NCBI GenBank assembly: GCA_003695555.1
Contig: RFIU01000170.1
Coordinates: forward strand, 1 to 10,369
From: Alphaproteobacteria bacterium
Lineage (GTDB): Bacteria; Pseudomonadota; Alphaproteobacteria; Sphingomonadales; Rhodothalassiaceae
DNA length: 10,369 bases
Reading direction: 5' to 3'
Part shown: piece after piece, positions 1 to 7,016 of the stretch
How positions within the stretch are numbered: the stretch's first letter is position 1
Layout: each line of letters starts with the position of its first letter
The notes under the pieces: model-generated
The model's input: the letters and a program-made list of their open reading frames with translations, nothing else
Database searches by the model: none
Told to the model about the DNA's origin: nothing
Made by a program: the position numbers and the translations under genes

Positions 1-1244
1 CCGCCGGCCAGCAGCGTCTCGCCGCTCGCTTCCCGGTCGCCGGCAAGCGAGAGCGCGGCATTCGCACCGGCGATCAGACCCTGGGCGGCGGCTTCCTCAT
101 AGCCGGTGGTCCCATTGATCTGACCGGCGAGATAAAGGCCGGCAAGCCTTCGGCTCTCAAGATGCGGCCACAGCGAGCGGGGGTCGATGAAATCATATTC
201 GATGGCATAGCCGTATTGGCGGATCTCGGCACGTTCCAGGCCGGGAATGGATCGGACCATGGCAATCTGGACATCCCGCGGCAGGCTGGTGGAAATGCCG
301 TTGGGATAGACGAGATCGCTGTCCAGCCCCTCCGGCTCGATGAAGATCTGGTGACTTTCCCGGTGCGCGAAACGGACCACCTTGTCCTCGATCGAAGGAC
401 AATAGCGCGGCCCCCTCGCCTCGATGCTGCCCGAAAAGATCGGTGCGCGATCGAGATTGGCGCGAATGATCGCGTGCGTCTCGGCGGTGGTTCGGGCGAT
501 ATGGCAGGCCAGCTGGGGCAGCGGGATCCGTTCGGTGAGAGCCGAGAAGGGCTCGGGCGGATCATCGCCCGTCTGGACCTCGAGAACGGAAGGATCGATG
601 CTCTCGCGGGCCAGTCTCGGCGGCGTTCCGGTCTTCAGTCGGCCGAGCGGCAGAGCGAGCCGCGCAAAAGTCCGCGCCAGCGCGTTCGAAGGCTGTTCAC
701 CGATCCGTCCCGCCGGCCAGCGCTCTTCGCCGAGATGGATCATGCCACCGAGAAAGGTACCGGTGGTGACGACGACGCGCGGCGCAAGAATTTCCTCTCC
801 GGTCTCGCCCACCACGCCCCGAACCGTCGGCATTCCGGGCCCGTCCGTATCCAGCAGCAAATCGCCGACCGCCGTCTCGATGATCTCGAGCATCGGAGCA
901 AGTGCCGCCAGCGCCTCCTGCATGGCCTGCCGATAGCGGACCCGGTCCGCCTGCGCCCGCGGCCCCCAGACCGCCGGCCCCTTGCGGCGATTGAGCATCC
1001 GGAAGTGAATGCCGGCACGATCGGCGACCCGGCCCATCAGGCCATCCAGGGCATCGATCTCGCGCACCAGATGTCCCTTGCCCAGCCCCCCGATCGCCGG
1101 ATTGCAGGACATCGTCCCGATCGTCTCGCGACGATGGGTGACCAGCGCCGTCCGCGCGCCGAGGCGTGCGGCCGCGGCGGCCGCTTCGCACCCAGCATGG
1201 CCGCCTCCGACGACGATCACGTCATATCCGCGCGTCTCCGTCAT
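1..1244 (-). CDS. mnmG: tRNA uridine-5-carboxymethylaminomethyl(34) synthesis enzyme MnmG (GidA), C-terminal part missing
   Basis: FAD-dependent partner of MnmE. Together they install the (carboxymethyl)aminomethyl group on U34 of tRNAs reading split-box codons ending in A or G. The frame starts at the ATG at 1244-1242 (MTETRGYDVIVVGGG) and runs open to the left edge, giving about 414 of the roughly 620 residues usual for the family. Seen directly: the N-terminal dinucleotide-binding glycine motif GGGHAGCEA (residues 13-21); GTMSCNPAIGG with Cys47; the first family signature GPRYCPS with Cys282; and the second signature GQINGTTGYEEAAAQG around residue 382. Cys47 and Cys282 correspond to the two conserved catalytic-type cysteines of the family. 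The helical C-terminal MnmE-binding region is outside the window. A weak GGA lies about 8 nt before the ATG. It follows mnmE in the same direction across a 163-bp spacer that carries parS, so it may be read from the mnmE transcript or from its own promoter. Confidence 0.97.
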   Translation of the reverse strand, partial: MTETRGYDVIVVGGGHAGCEAAAAAARLGARTALVTHRRETIGTMSCNPAIGGLGKGHLVREIDALDGLMGRVADRAGIHFRMLNRRKGPAVWGPRAQADRVRYRQAMQEALAALAPMLEIIETAVGDLLLDTDGPGMPTVRGVVGETGEEILAPRVVVTTGTFLGGMIHLGEERWPAGRIGEQPSNALARTFARLALPLGRLKTGTPPRLARESIDPSVLEVQTGDDPPEPFSALTERIPLPQLACHIARTTAETHAIIRANLDRAPIFSGSIEARGPRYCPSIEDKVVRFAHRESHQIFIEPEGLDSDLVYPNGISTSLPRDVQIAMVRSIPGLERAEIRQYGYAIEYDFIDPRSLWPHLESRRLAGLYLAGQINGTTGYEEAAAQGLIAGANAALSLAGDREASGETLLAG

Positions 1245-1361
1245 GGATGTTCCATTCTGCTTGCGGGCACAATGACACGGGCGTCTGATAGGGGATTCGC
1301 GAGCCCGGGTCAAACCGGAGAGGCGGGTTCTGTCGCCCCTGCCCTTCCTTCCCGCAGGTCA

Positions 1362-1377
1362 TGTTTCACGTGAAACA
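1362..1377. promoter_or_regulatory. parS: parS centromere site (ParB binding palindrome)
   Basis: The sequence TGTTTCACGTGAAACA is a perfect 16-bp palindrome. It is identical to the well-known chromosomal parS consensus bound by ParB/Spo0J. It sits in the non-coding spacer between the mnmE stop (1408) and the mnmG start (1244). In many bacteria parS sites cluster near oriC and near the mnmG-rsmG-parA-parB region, which fits this neighbourhood. ParB loaded here would spread over neighbouring DNA and recruit ParA and SMC. No other CACGTG-centred match of this quality was seen in the window. Its role is inferred from identity to the consensus and from position. Confidence 0.93.
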
Positions 1378-1407
1378 CGCCGAACCCCTTCCCGACTTCC
1401 TCGGCGG

Positions 1408-2817
1408 CTACTTGCCGATGCAGAATTCCCCGAAAAGAGCGTCAAGCATATCCTCCACCCCGACACGGCCGGTAATCCGGCCGAGCGCATCCGATGCCCG
1501 CCGCAGCTCTTCCGCCGTCAGGACAAGATCCGCACCCATCAGGTGCCGTCGGGCCGCATCGATCGCCTCGGTCGTGTCTTCGAGCGCCTCGCGATGGCGG
1601 GCGCGGGTAACGATCGCCGACTCGCCAGCCGTTGCTGCACGCGCCGCCCATGATTCGAGATCGGCCATCAGCAGATCCAGCCCGGCACCCGTCCTTGCCG
1701 AGACGACATATTCGCCATCCCCCCGCCGACCGGGCGGGGTTCTTGAATCCAGGTCGCATTTGTTCCAGACCCGCCAGGCGGCAACTCCACCATCTGAGAT
1801 TCCGTGCCCTTGCCTGTCGAGCATGGGCGCAGTCAGATCATGGACCATCAGGCAAAGATCGGCCTCGCGGGCATGGCGTCGGGCGCGGCGCATGCCTTCC
1901 TGTTCGATCGCCCCGCCGGCCGATCGCAGGCCCGCGGTATCCATCATTCGCACCACCATTCCGGCCAGCTCCAAGCGCACCTCCAGGGCATCGCGGGTGG
2001 TTCCCGGTTCGGGTGAGACGATTGCCACCTCCTCCTTTGCCATCCAATTGATTATACTGGATTTTCCAGAATTCGGCGGACCCGCGAGAACGACCCTGAG
2101 GCCGCTGCGCACCCGTTCTCCTCGGCGGGCGTCGGCGAGAGCGGCGGCAATTTCTTCGGCAAGCGTCGCAAGCTCGTTCTCGACTCTAACCAGCAGTGTG
2201 TCCTCTTCGGGCAGATCCTCGTCGGCGAAATCGAGCAGCGCCTCGATCCGGGCGCGCGCCGCGAGTAGTCGGCTTCGCCATGCCTCGACCCGCTCGGCGA
2301 GAGCACCGCCCATCTGACGCAGAGCCTGATCGCGCTGTGCGGGTGTCTCGGCGGCGATCAGGTCGAGCAGTCCCTCGGCGGCGCTGAGATCGAGGCGACC
2401 GTGTTCAAAGGCGCGGCGGCTGAATTCGCCGGGCCGTGCGAGCCGCACCCCTTCACAGCGGCGAAGAGCGCCCAATACGCCTTCGATCACCGCCGGTCCG
2501 CCATGGACATGGAACTCGGCGACATCCTCGCCGGTAAAACTCGCCGGGCCCGGAAACCAAAGTACCAGCGCCTGATCGAGGAAGGTGCCGTCCTGCGGGT
2601 CACGCAGCTTCGCCAGGACGGCGCGGCGCGGCAGATCAAGGGCGCGGCCGCCGCCGAGCGCCTTCAGGCAGTCGCCGGCCCGTGGCCCGCTGGCGCGCAA
2701 CACGGCGATACCGGCGCGACCCCGGCCGCTGGCCAGCGCAACGATCGTCTCGCCCGTGATCCGCCGATGCCCGGATGCTGCGCGAAGCTGCCCCTCCTTC
2801 GCCGTCCTGTCAGCCAT
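1408..2817 (-). CDS. mnmE: tRNA uridine-5-carboxymethylaminomethyl(34) synthesis GTPase MnmE (TrmE)
   Basis: G protein that works with MnmG in wobble-uridine (U34) tRNA modification, binding a formyl-THF derivative through its N-terminal domain. With the ATG at 2817-2815 (MADRTAKEG...) it is 469 residues, normal for the family. Seen: N-terminal folate-domain motifs FTGEDVAEFHVHGG and RPGEFSRRAFEHGRLDL; a G domain with P-loop GPPNSGKSS (246-254), TTRD (273-276), DTAG (293-296) and NKCD (352-355); and the C-terminal FCIGK with the catalytic-type Cys466. The start was chosen because ATGGCTGA overlaps the stop of the upstream gene and a GAGAGGG lies just before it. An in-frame ATG 15 codons further up (2862) lies inside the upstream gene and is less likely. 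Residues 1-20 are a non-conserved extension before the usual TGETIVALAS start region. The P-loop has Pro where many homologues have Arg or Tyr, but the essential GKS is intact. Confidence 0.97.
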   Translation of the reverse strand: MADRTAKEGQLRAASGHRRITGETIVALASGRGRAGIAVLRASGPRAGDCLKALGGGRALDLPRRAVLAKLRDPQDGTFLDQALVLWFPGPASFTGEDVAEFHVHGGPAVIEGVLGALRRCEGVRLARPGEFSRRAFEHGRLDLSAAEGLLDLIAAETPAQRDQALRQMGGALAERVEAWRSRLLAARARIEALLDFADEDLPEEDTLLVRVENELATLAEEIAAALADARRGERVRSGLRVVLAGPPNSGKSSIINWMAKEEVAIVSPEPGTTRDALEVRLELAGMVVRMMDTAGLRSAGGAIEQEGMRRARRHAREADLCLMVHDLTAPMLDRQGHGISDGGVAAWRVWNKCDLDSRTPPGRRGDGEYVVSARTGAGLDLLMADLESWAARAATAGESAIVTRARHREALEDTTEAIDAARRHLMGADLVLTAEELRRASDALGRITGRVGVEDMLDALFGEFCIGK

Positions 2818-3079
2818 CGCCGCCCTCTCGGCCGGATCCTGGGGCGGAGAAAGCGCCGGCAAAGCGGCCCATCATTTCTTGAAACTGCCGAGTCGCGCCG
2901 AGTGCCTCAGCCTGCCATTGCCGCACGAGATCCTGATAGGCCGCCGGATCCTTCATCAGATCGCCCATCGCCCGGGTCATCCCCTCCTCAAGGCTTCGCT
3001 GCAGGGCCGTCGTGTCCGGCAGGCCGAGAAAGCGGCGCAACTCCTCGGGCGTGCAGTCGATTTCGATCTTCGCCTTCAT
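2810..3079 (-). CDS. small DUF6489-like conserved hypothetical protein
   Basis: An 89-residue protein beginning MKAKIEIDCTPEELRRFLGL and ending in a low-complexity Gly/Ser tail. The N-terminal pattern (short beta-like stretch, DCTPEE, FLGLPD) resembles small alphaproteobacterial proteins grouped as DUF6489. I assign this from memory and cannot confirm it by search. The middle is predicted helical (EGMTRAMGDLMKDPAAYQDL, then QWQAEALGATRQFQEMMGRF). There is no signal peptide or membrane segment, so it is probably cytosolic. The ATG at 3079-3077 has a strong GGGAG about 8 nt upstream. Its TGA overlaps the mnmE start within ATGGCTGA, so the two genes are probably co-transcribed and translationally coupled. 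Function is unknown; the coupling ties its expression to tRNA modification but does not prove a shared role. Confidence 0.8.
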   Translation of the reverse strand: MKAKIEIDCTPEELRRFLGLPDTTALQRSLEEGMTRAMGDLMKDPAAYQDLVRQWQAEALGATRQFQEMMGRFAGAFSAPGSGREGGDG

Positions 3080-3206
3080 CGCTCATCTCCCTTGTCCGCT
3101 CCATCATCGGCTCCGCGTCGGCATGGCCGCTTGCATGAGAACTGTCCGACATGCTGGAATCGCGGTACGATCCACATAAGCTTAGCAGCGACGAAAGCTT
3201 CCCGCC
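3080..3206. promoter_or_regulatory. divergent intergenic region, presumed promoters for the DUF6489-mnmE unit (-) and the DUF255 gene (+)
   Basis: This 127-bp spacer separates two divergently oriented genes, so it must contain or abut promoters in both directions unless they are read from elsewhere. I could not identify a convincing -35/-10 pair on either strand. It contains the perfect 8-bp palindrome TAAGCTTA (3177-3184) and a second AAGCTT at 3195-3200, 7 nt before the plus-strand ATG. The two AAGCTT copies can pair as a short stem around an 11-nt loop. The regulatory role is inferred from layout only. Confidence 0.4.
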
Positions 3207-5234
3207 ATGGCCACGCATGACGTCCGCCTCGTCAATCGTCTGGGATCGAGTCGCTCGCCTTATCTGCGTGCCCATGCTGATCAGCCGATCGCCTGGCAGC
3301 CCTGGGACGGGGCGTCGCGCGAGCTTGCCCGACGACGGGATCGTCCGATCCTGCTCTCGGCCGGTTATGCCGCCTGTCACTGGTGTCACGTGATGGCGCG
3401 CGAGTCCTTTTGCGATCCGACCATCGCCGCCCTCGTCAACGCGCATTTCGTGCCGATCAAGCTCGATCGTGAGGAGTTTCCGCAGGTCGATGCGTTCTAC
3501 CAGCTCGCCCTCGCCTTCCTGGGGGTGGCCGGTGGCTGGCCGTTGACGATGTTCCTGCTGCCTGACGGACGACCGTTTGCGGGCGGCACCTATTTTCCGC
3601 CCGACCCGCGCGGCGGTCTGCCGGGTTTTGCGCAGGTGCTCGCCCGTCTGAGCGATGTCTGGCGCAATGAGCGCGAGCGCGCCGAAGAGGCGGCCGCCGC
3701 GCTGATGGCGGCGATCGAGTCGCGCCGGCCGGCGGTGAACTCCCGTTCGGGGTCGGGCCGGGAAGGTGCGGCCGACGGTCGGCTGGAAGAAGCGGCGCGA
3801 CGCCTGTTGCAGGATGTTGATCGGCAGGAAGGCGGCTTGGGGCGCGCGCCGAAGTTCCCGCAGATTCCCGCCGTCCGGCTACTCTGGCGCGCGCGGCGGC
3901 TGTCCGGCATCGGCGAGGCGGCGGGCGATGCCGCCGAGACAGCGATCCGGGCGATGGTCATCGGCGGCATTCATGACCATCTCGGCGGCGGCTTTGCCCG
4001 TTATGCGGTGGATCGCGCCTGGCGCGTGCCGCATTTCGAGAAGATGCTCTATGACAATGCCGAAATCCTCGCCCTGTTGGCCGAGATGGCACAGTCCCGC
4101 CCCGCCCTCTGGATCGCACGCGTCGCGGCAGATCTGGTCGGATGGGCGATGCGCGAGATGCGGGTGGACGGGATCGGCTTCGCTGCGGCACTCGATGCCG
4201 ACAGCGAAGGACGTGAGGGGGCCTTCTATCTATGGAGTCGCGATGAGCTCGAAGCGGTGCTGGGACGGGATTTCGCCTTCTTCGCCCGCTTTCATGAGCT
4301 TCCCCCCGACGGACATCTCGAAGGGCGGATCGTTCTCAATCGTCGCCCCCTGGCACCCTGGCGGACGGATGCCGAGGACGAAGCGCGGCTCGCCGAACTT
4401 CATGAACGTCTGCACCGTCGGCGCGAAGCGCGCGTCCGGCCGGCCCGTGACGACAAGGTGATCGCGGCATGGAACGGCCTCATGTTCGCCGCTCTTGCCG
4501 ATGCCGGCCGTGTTTTCCACCGCCGGGAGTGGATTGACTTCGCCCAATCGGCCTTCGATGCGCTGATGAATGTGCTGGATGACGGACGCGGCGGCATCGT
4601 TCGGCACGTCTTTCACGGGCAACAGGGACCGGCCGCGGGGCTTGAGGATCATGCGGCGCTCGCCCGAGCTGCGCTCGCCCTGCATCTTGCGACCGGCGAG
4701 CGACATTTTGTCGATATCGCGGCAGGGCTGGCTCAAGAAGCCCATCGGCGTTTCCATGATCGGGAAAGCGGGCTCTATCGTCTCGGTGAAGAAGAGGGGC
4801 TCCCCTTTGCTCCGCTGGCCGAAAGCGACGGGCCGACACCCGCCGGAACGGCGTTGCTGCTCGAAGTCTTCGATGCGCTTGCCCTGCTTGAAGAGGCCGG
4901 GCCATGGACGGCCTATGCCGAGTCGCTGGCGCAGGCGCTGGGCCGGATCGCGGCGGTCCGTCATCCGGCCGCCGTCGCCGGCGCAATCGCGGCGCTCGAC
5001 CGGCATCGCCGGCCGCTGCATCTGACGATCATCGGGCCCGAGCCGGCCGATGATCCGACCATGAGCGAATGGCTGGAGGCGGCATCGTCCCACCTGCCAC
5101 CCGGCGCCGTTCTCGTCCGCCGCCAAGGCGCACCTCCTGCACGCGCCATCCTGTGCATCGGGACGATCTGCGGACCGCCGATGGTAAAAGCCGACGAGCT
5201 GATCCAGGCACTCAAGGAGGAGACGGCGCGATGA
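3207..5234 (+). CDS. thioredoxin domain-containing protein, DUF255 / SPATA20 / YyaL family
   Basis: A 675-residue protein, the normal full length for this family, whose biochemical role is unsettled. The N-terminal thioredoxin-like domain carries the family start pattern NRLGSSRSPYLRAHADQPI (10-28; homologues read NRL..E.SPYLLQHA.NPV), the redox motif CHWC (57-60), and GWPLTMFLLPDG followed by GGTYFPP (to about 132). The rest looks like the (alpha/alpha) barrel of the family: GGIHDHLGGGFARY, W272 followed by RVPHFEKMLYDNAE, DADSEGREGAFYLW, and DDKVIAAWNGLM from residue 415. The C-terminal CIGTICGPP stretch is also typical. No signal peptide is visible, so it is probably cytosolic. The ATG at 3207 has only a weak GAAAG upstream but matches the family N-terminus. 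Its TGA overlaps the start of the next gene, implying co-expression with the DNA alkyltransferase. Family placement is strong; any specific reaction would be speculation. Confidence 0.94.
   Translation: MATHDVRLVNRLGSSRSPYLRAHADQPIAWQPWDGASRELARRRDRPILLSAGYAACHWCHVMARESFCDPTIAALVNAHFVPIKLDREEFPQVDAFYQLALAFLGVAGGWPLTMFLLPDGRPFAGGTYFPPDPRGGLPGFAQVLARLSDVWRNERERAEEAAAALMAAIESRRPAVNSRSGSGREGAADGRLEEAARRLLQDVDRQEGGLGRAPKFPQIPAVRLLWRARRLSGIGEAAGDAAETAIRAMVIGGIHDHLGGGFARYAVDRAWRVPHFEKMLYDNAEILALLAEMAQSRPALWIARVAADLVGWAMREMRVDGIGFAAALDADSEGREGAFYLWSRDELEAVLGRDFAFFARFHELPPDGHLEGRIVLNRRPLAPWRTDAEDEARLAELHERLHRRREARVRPARDDKVIAAWNGLMFAALADAGRVFHRREWIDFAQSAFDALMNVLDDGRGGIVRHVFHGQQGPAAGLEDHAALARAALALHLATGERHFVDIAAGLAQEAHRRFHDRESGLYRLGEEEGLPFAPLAESDGPTPAGTALLLEVFDALALLEEAGPWTAYAESLAQALGRIAAVRHPAAVAGAIAALDRHRRPLHLTIIGPEPADDPTMSEWLEAASSHLPPGAVLVRRQGAPPARAILCIGTICGPPMVKADELIQALKEETAR
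5214..5220 (+). promoter_or_regulatory. strong Shine-Dalgarno for ogt inside the DUF255 coding end
   Basis: AAGGAGG lies in the last codons of the preceding gene, 10 nt before the ATG at 5231 and 13 nt before the adjacent ATG at 5234. It is the best ribosome-binding site in the window and supports these starts over the longer open frame that begins at 5069. Confidence 0.8.
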
Positions 5235-5734
5235 TGACAGACAAAGGGCCAGAATGCGCAATGGCGGAAACGGTGACGGTGCGGGCACGCTCGCTGCATT
5301 CGCCGGTCGGTGATCTGACTCTTTTTGCCGAGGCGGGCGCGCTCGTTGCGCTCGAATGGGGATGGGTCCCGGACCAGACGGCCGGCGATCCGCTTCTCGA
5401 AGATGCCGTGCGCCAGCTCCACGAATATTTTGATGGCAGGCGTCGCGCCTTCGACCTGCCGCTGGCGCCCTCGGGAAGCGCCTTCGAACGGCGGGTCTGG
5501 GCGGCTCTTTGCGAGATCGACTTCGGCACGATGCTGTCCTATCGCGAACTCGCCGAACAGGTCGCAAGCGTACCACGCGCGATCGGTCGCGCGGTCGCTC
5601 GCAACCCGCTACCGATCCTGATCCCCTGCCACCGGGTGGTGGGAAGCGACGGCGCGCTGGTCGGCTATTCCGGCGGCGAGGGCATCGAGACGAAGCGGGC
5701 GCTACTGGTTCTCGAAGGAGCGCTGGCATGCTGA
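5231..5734 (+). CDS. ogt: methylated-DNA--protein-cysteine S-methyltransferase (O6-alkylguanine-DNA alkyltransferase)
   Basis: Suicide DNA-repair protein that moves the alkyl group from O6-alkylguanine (or O4-alkylthymine) to its own cysteine. It is 167 residues from the ATG at 5231, a typical length for the Ogt type, which lacks an Ada N-terminal domain. Seen: N-terminal SPVGDLTLFAEAGALVAL; GSAFERRVWAALCEIDFGTMLSYRELA, the DNA-binding helix-turn-helix region; PRAIGRAVARNPLPILIPCHRVVGSDG in segments, with the acceptor Cys133 in PCHR (132-135); and GYSGGEGIETKRALL near the end. The start region reads ATGATGACAG, so initiation may be at 5231 or 5234; a third in-frame Met (residue 11) fits the family N-terminus too. 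It overlaps the stop of the DUF255 gene and is almost certainly translationally coupled. Whether it should be called ogt or mgt is naming only. Confidence 0.95.
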   Translation: MMTDKGPECAMAETVTVRARSLHSPVGDLTLFAEAGALVALEWGWVPDQTAGDPLLEDAVRQLHEYFDGRRRAFDLPLAPSGSAFERRVWAALCEIDFGTMLSYRELAEQVASVPRAIGRAVARNPLPILIPCHRVVGSDGALVGYSGGEGIETKRALLVLEGALAC

Positions 5735-5867
5735 AGGGGTGGTTGCGACCTTCCGTCTCCGGCGTCTTTTCAATCCGGGCGTATCACTTTAGATAGATGA
5801 GTGCGCAGGGAACCTTCGCAGGAAACAGGGCTCGGACCGGTCCGGTTAACGACAAGGGAGAACACCC
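5735..5867 (+). promoter_or_regulatory. upstream region of the dienelactone hydrolase gene: tentative promoter, palindrome and RBS
   Basis: The 133-bp spacer has no coding content. A weak sigma70-like pair, TTTCAA (5768-5773) and TAGATA (5790-5795) with a 16-bp spacer, could start transcription of the downstream gene. CGGACCGGTCCG (5833-5844) is a perfect 12-bp palindrome and a possible operator. AAGGGAG (5854-5860) is a good Shine-Dalgarno 7 nt before the ATG at 5868. No U-rich terminator follows ogt, so read-through from the upstream pair is also possible. The promoter and operator are guesses; the RBS is solid. Confidence 0.35.
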
Positions 5868-6569
5868 ATGAGCGATCTCGTCATCGAAGCCCGTGACGGC
5901 AGTGGCTCGTTCGGCGGTTATCTGGCAACGCCCGAGAGCGGCGGCGGTCCCGGCATCGTCGTCATTCAGGAGATCTTCGGAGTCAACGCCGCCATGCGCC
6001 GAATCTGCGACTGGCTGGCCGGCGAAGGGTATGTCGCCTTCTGCCCCGATCTCTTCTGGCGGATCGAGCCGGGCATCGAGCTGACCGACAAGACCGATGA
6101 GGAATGGCAGAAGGCCTTCGAGCTCTACAAGGCCTTCGATGTCGACAAGGGGGTCGAGGACATCGCCGCGACTTTGAAGGCGTTGCGCGCCCATCGGACG
6201 GTGAACGGCCGGGTCGGATCGGTCGGCTACTGCCTCGGCGGTCTGCTCGCCTATCTGACCGCCTGCAGGACCAGTGCCGATGCCAATGTCGGCTATTACG
6301 GGGTCGGGATCGACGCACATCTTGATGAGGCCGAGAGCATGGCCGGCTATCTGGCGCTGCACATTGCAGAAGAGGACCAGTTCGTTGACAAGGCCGCCCA
6401 GAAGCGGATTCATGAAGCCCTAGACGAGCACCCCAGGGTGACGATCTGGGACTATCCCGGCGTCGATCACGCCTTCGCACGTCCCGACGGCATCAATTTC
6501 AATGCCGAGGCGGCGGCCCTTGCCAATCGTCGCACGCTGGATTTCTTCGCGAAGCACCTGAAGGATTGA
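5868..6569 (+). CDS. dienelactone hydrolase family protein (alpha/beta hydrolase)
   Basis: A 233-residue cytosolic alpha/beta hydrolase of the dienelactone hydrolase (DLH, carboxymethylenebutenolidase) family. Classical members open dienelactone to maleylacetate in chloroaromatic degradation, but many genomic copies act on unknown esters. The catalytic set is intact: Glu35 in VVIQEIFG, nucleophile Cys122 in GYCLGG, Asp170 in AEEDQFVDK, and His201 in GVDHAFARP, with the spacing expected of the family. The nucleophile is Cys rather than Ser, which is the DLH hallmark. The N-terminus (MSDLVIEARDGSGSFGGYLA) fits the family without extension or signal peptide. The ATG has AAGGGAG 7 nt upstream. 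No aromatic ring-cleavage genes are visible nearby, so a dedicated catabolic role is not supported here. It may belong to the same accessory block as the DUF255-ogt pair. Confidence 0.93.
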   Translation: MSDLVIEARDGSGSFGGYLATPESGGGPGIVVIQEIFGVNAAMRRICDWLAGEGYVAFCPDLFWRIEPGIELTDKTDEEWQKAFELYKAFDVDKGVEDIAATLKALRAHRTVNGRVGSVGYCLGGLLAYLTACRTSADANVGYYGVGIDAHLDEAESMAGYLALHIAEEDQFVDKAAQKRIHEALDEHPRVTIWDYPGVDHAFARPDGINFNAEAAALANRRTLDFFAKHLKD

Positions 6570-7016
6570 CGCGCGCATTGCCACGAGCTTCGTCACGCTC
6601 GACTTCCGCTGCGCTCCAAGGCCCATCATAGGGCGCCTGCCGGCTTCGCAGGGGGTCGGCGTAGCCGTCGGCATGCGAATCTTTCGCGTTCCAAGGTGCG
6701 ATTTCCCACGCATTTCTCCACAGTAACGGCAAGCTCAGCCTGATGAACGGACAAGCGGGGCGATGCGGGGATCTTCGCCAAAGTCGCAGACCTGCCACTC
6801 GCGCATCCGGCGGGGACGGTCACGGACCGCCTGGACGCGCGCACTGGCGAACAGCAGCCGCCAGCTCTGAAACGCGATCGGCTTCGGTTTTTCGAAGGCC
6901 CGGCAGCTCGGCACCACCGCATTCCGCCCCAAGGGCAGGTCCCGGACGCTGGCATAGCAGATCGCCTGGATATCGGCTTCGCGTGGACTATCCTGAACCG
7001 ACGTACTTCCCCTTCC
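6570..7016. other. long spacer without a secure gene
   Basis: About 450 bp between the hydrolase stop and the small HTH gene. The left part (6570-6734) has several short GC-rich self-complementary stretches, for example CGAGC/GCTCG near 6585-6602 and CCTGC/GCAGG near 6639-6655, but none has a following T run, so no terminator is called. I see no tRNA, CRISPR repeat or transposase in it. The right part overlaps a coding-like minus-strand frame listed separately. The spacer may hold a decayed gene or the edge of an inserted segment. Confidence 0.4.

Noticed and set aside
162..1373. A plus-strand 403-residue frame opposite mnmG
   Set aside because: It is antisense to strong MnmG motifs, has Arg/Pro-rich composition typical of GC-driven shadow frames, and matches no family I recognise.
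1361..2317. A plus-strand frame starting MFHVKH at the parS site
   Set aside because: The MFHVK start is simply parS translated. The rest is antisense to mnmE and Ser/Arg-rich.
2862..2862. An upstream ATG start for MnmE giving 484 residues
   Set aside because: It lies within the upstream small gene. The ATG at 2817 has a purine-rich ribosome-binding site and the classic stop-start overlap.
3380..3395. A second CACGTG core as a possible parS site
   Set aside because: Only the central hexamer matches and the flanks differ from the parS consensus. The bases encode the conserved CHWCHV motif of the DUF255 protein.
4230..5729. A minus-strand 499-residue frame opposite the DUF255 and ogt genes
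   Set aside because: It spans two well-supported genes on the other strand, and its composition (Arg, Pro, Ser and Gly runs) is that of a shadow frame.
6570..7016. A CRISPR array, tRNA or insertion sequence in the long spacer
   Set aside because: I saw no regularly spaced direct repeats, no T-loop motif with an acceptor stem, no terminal inverted repeats and no transposase residues.
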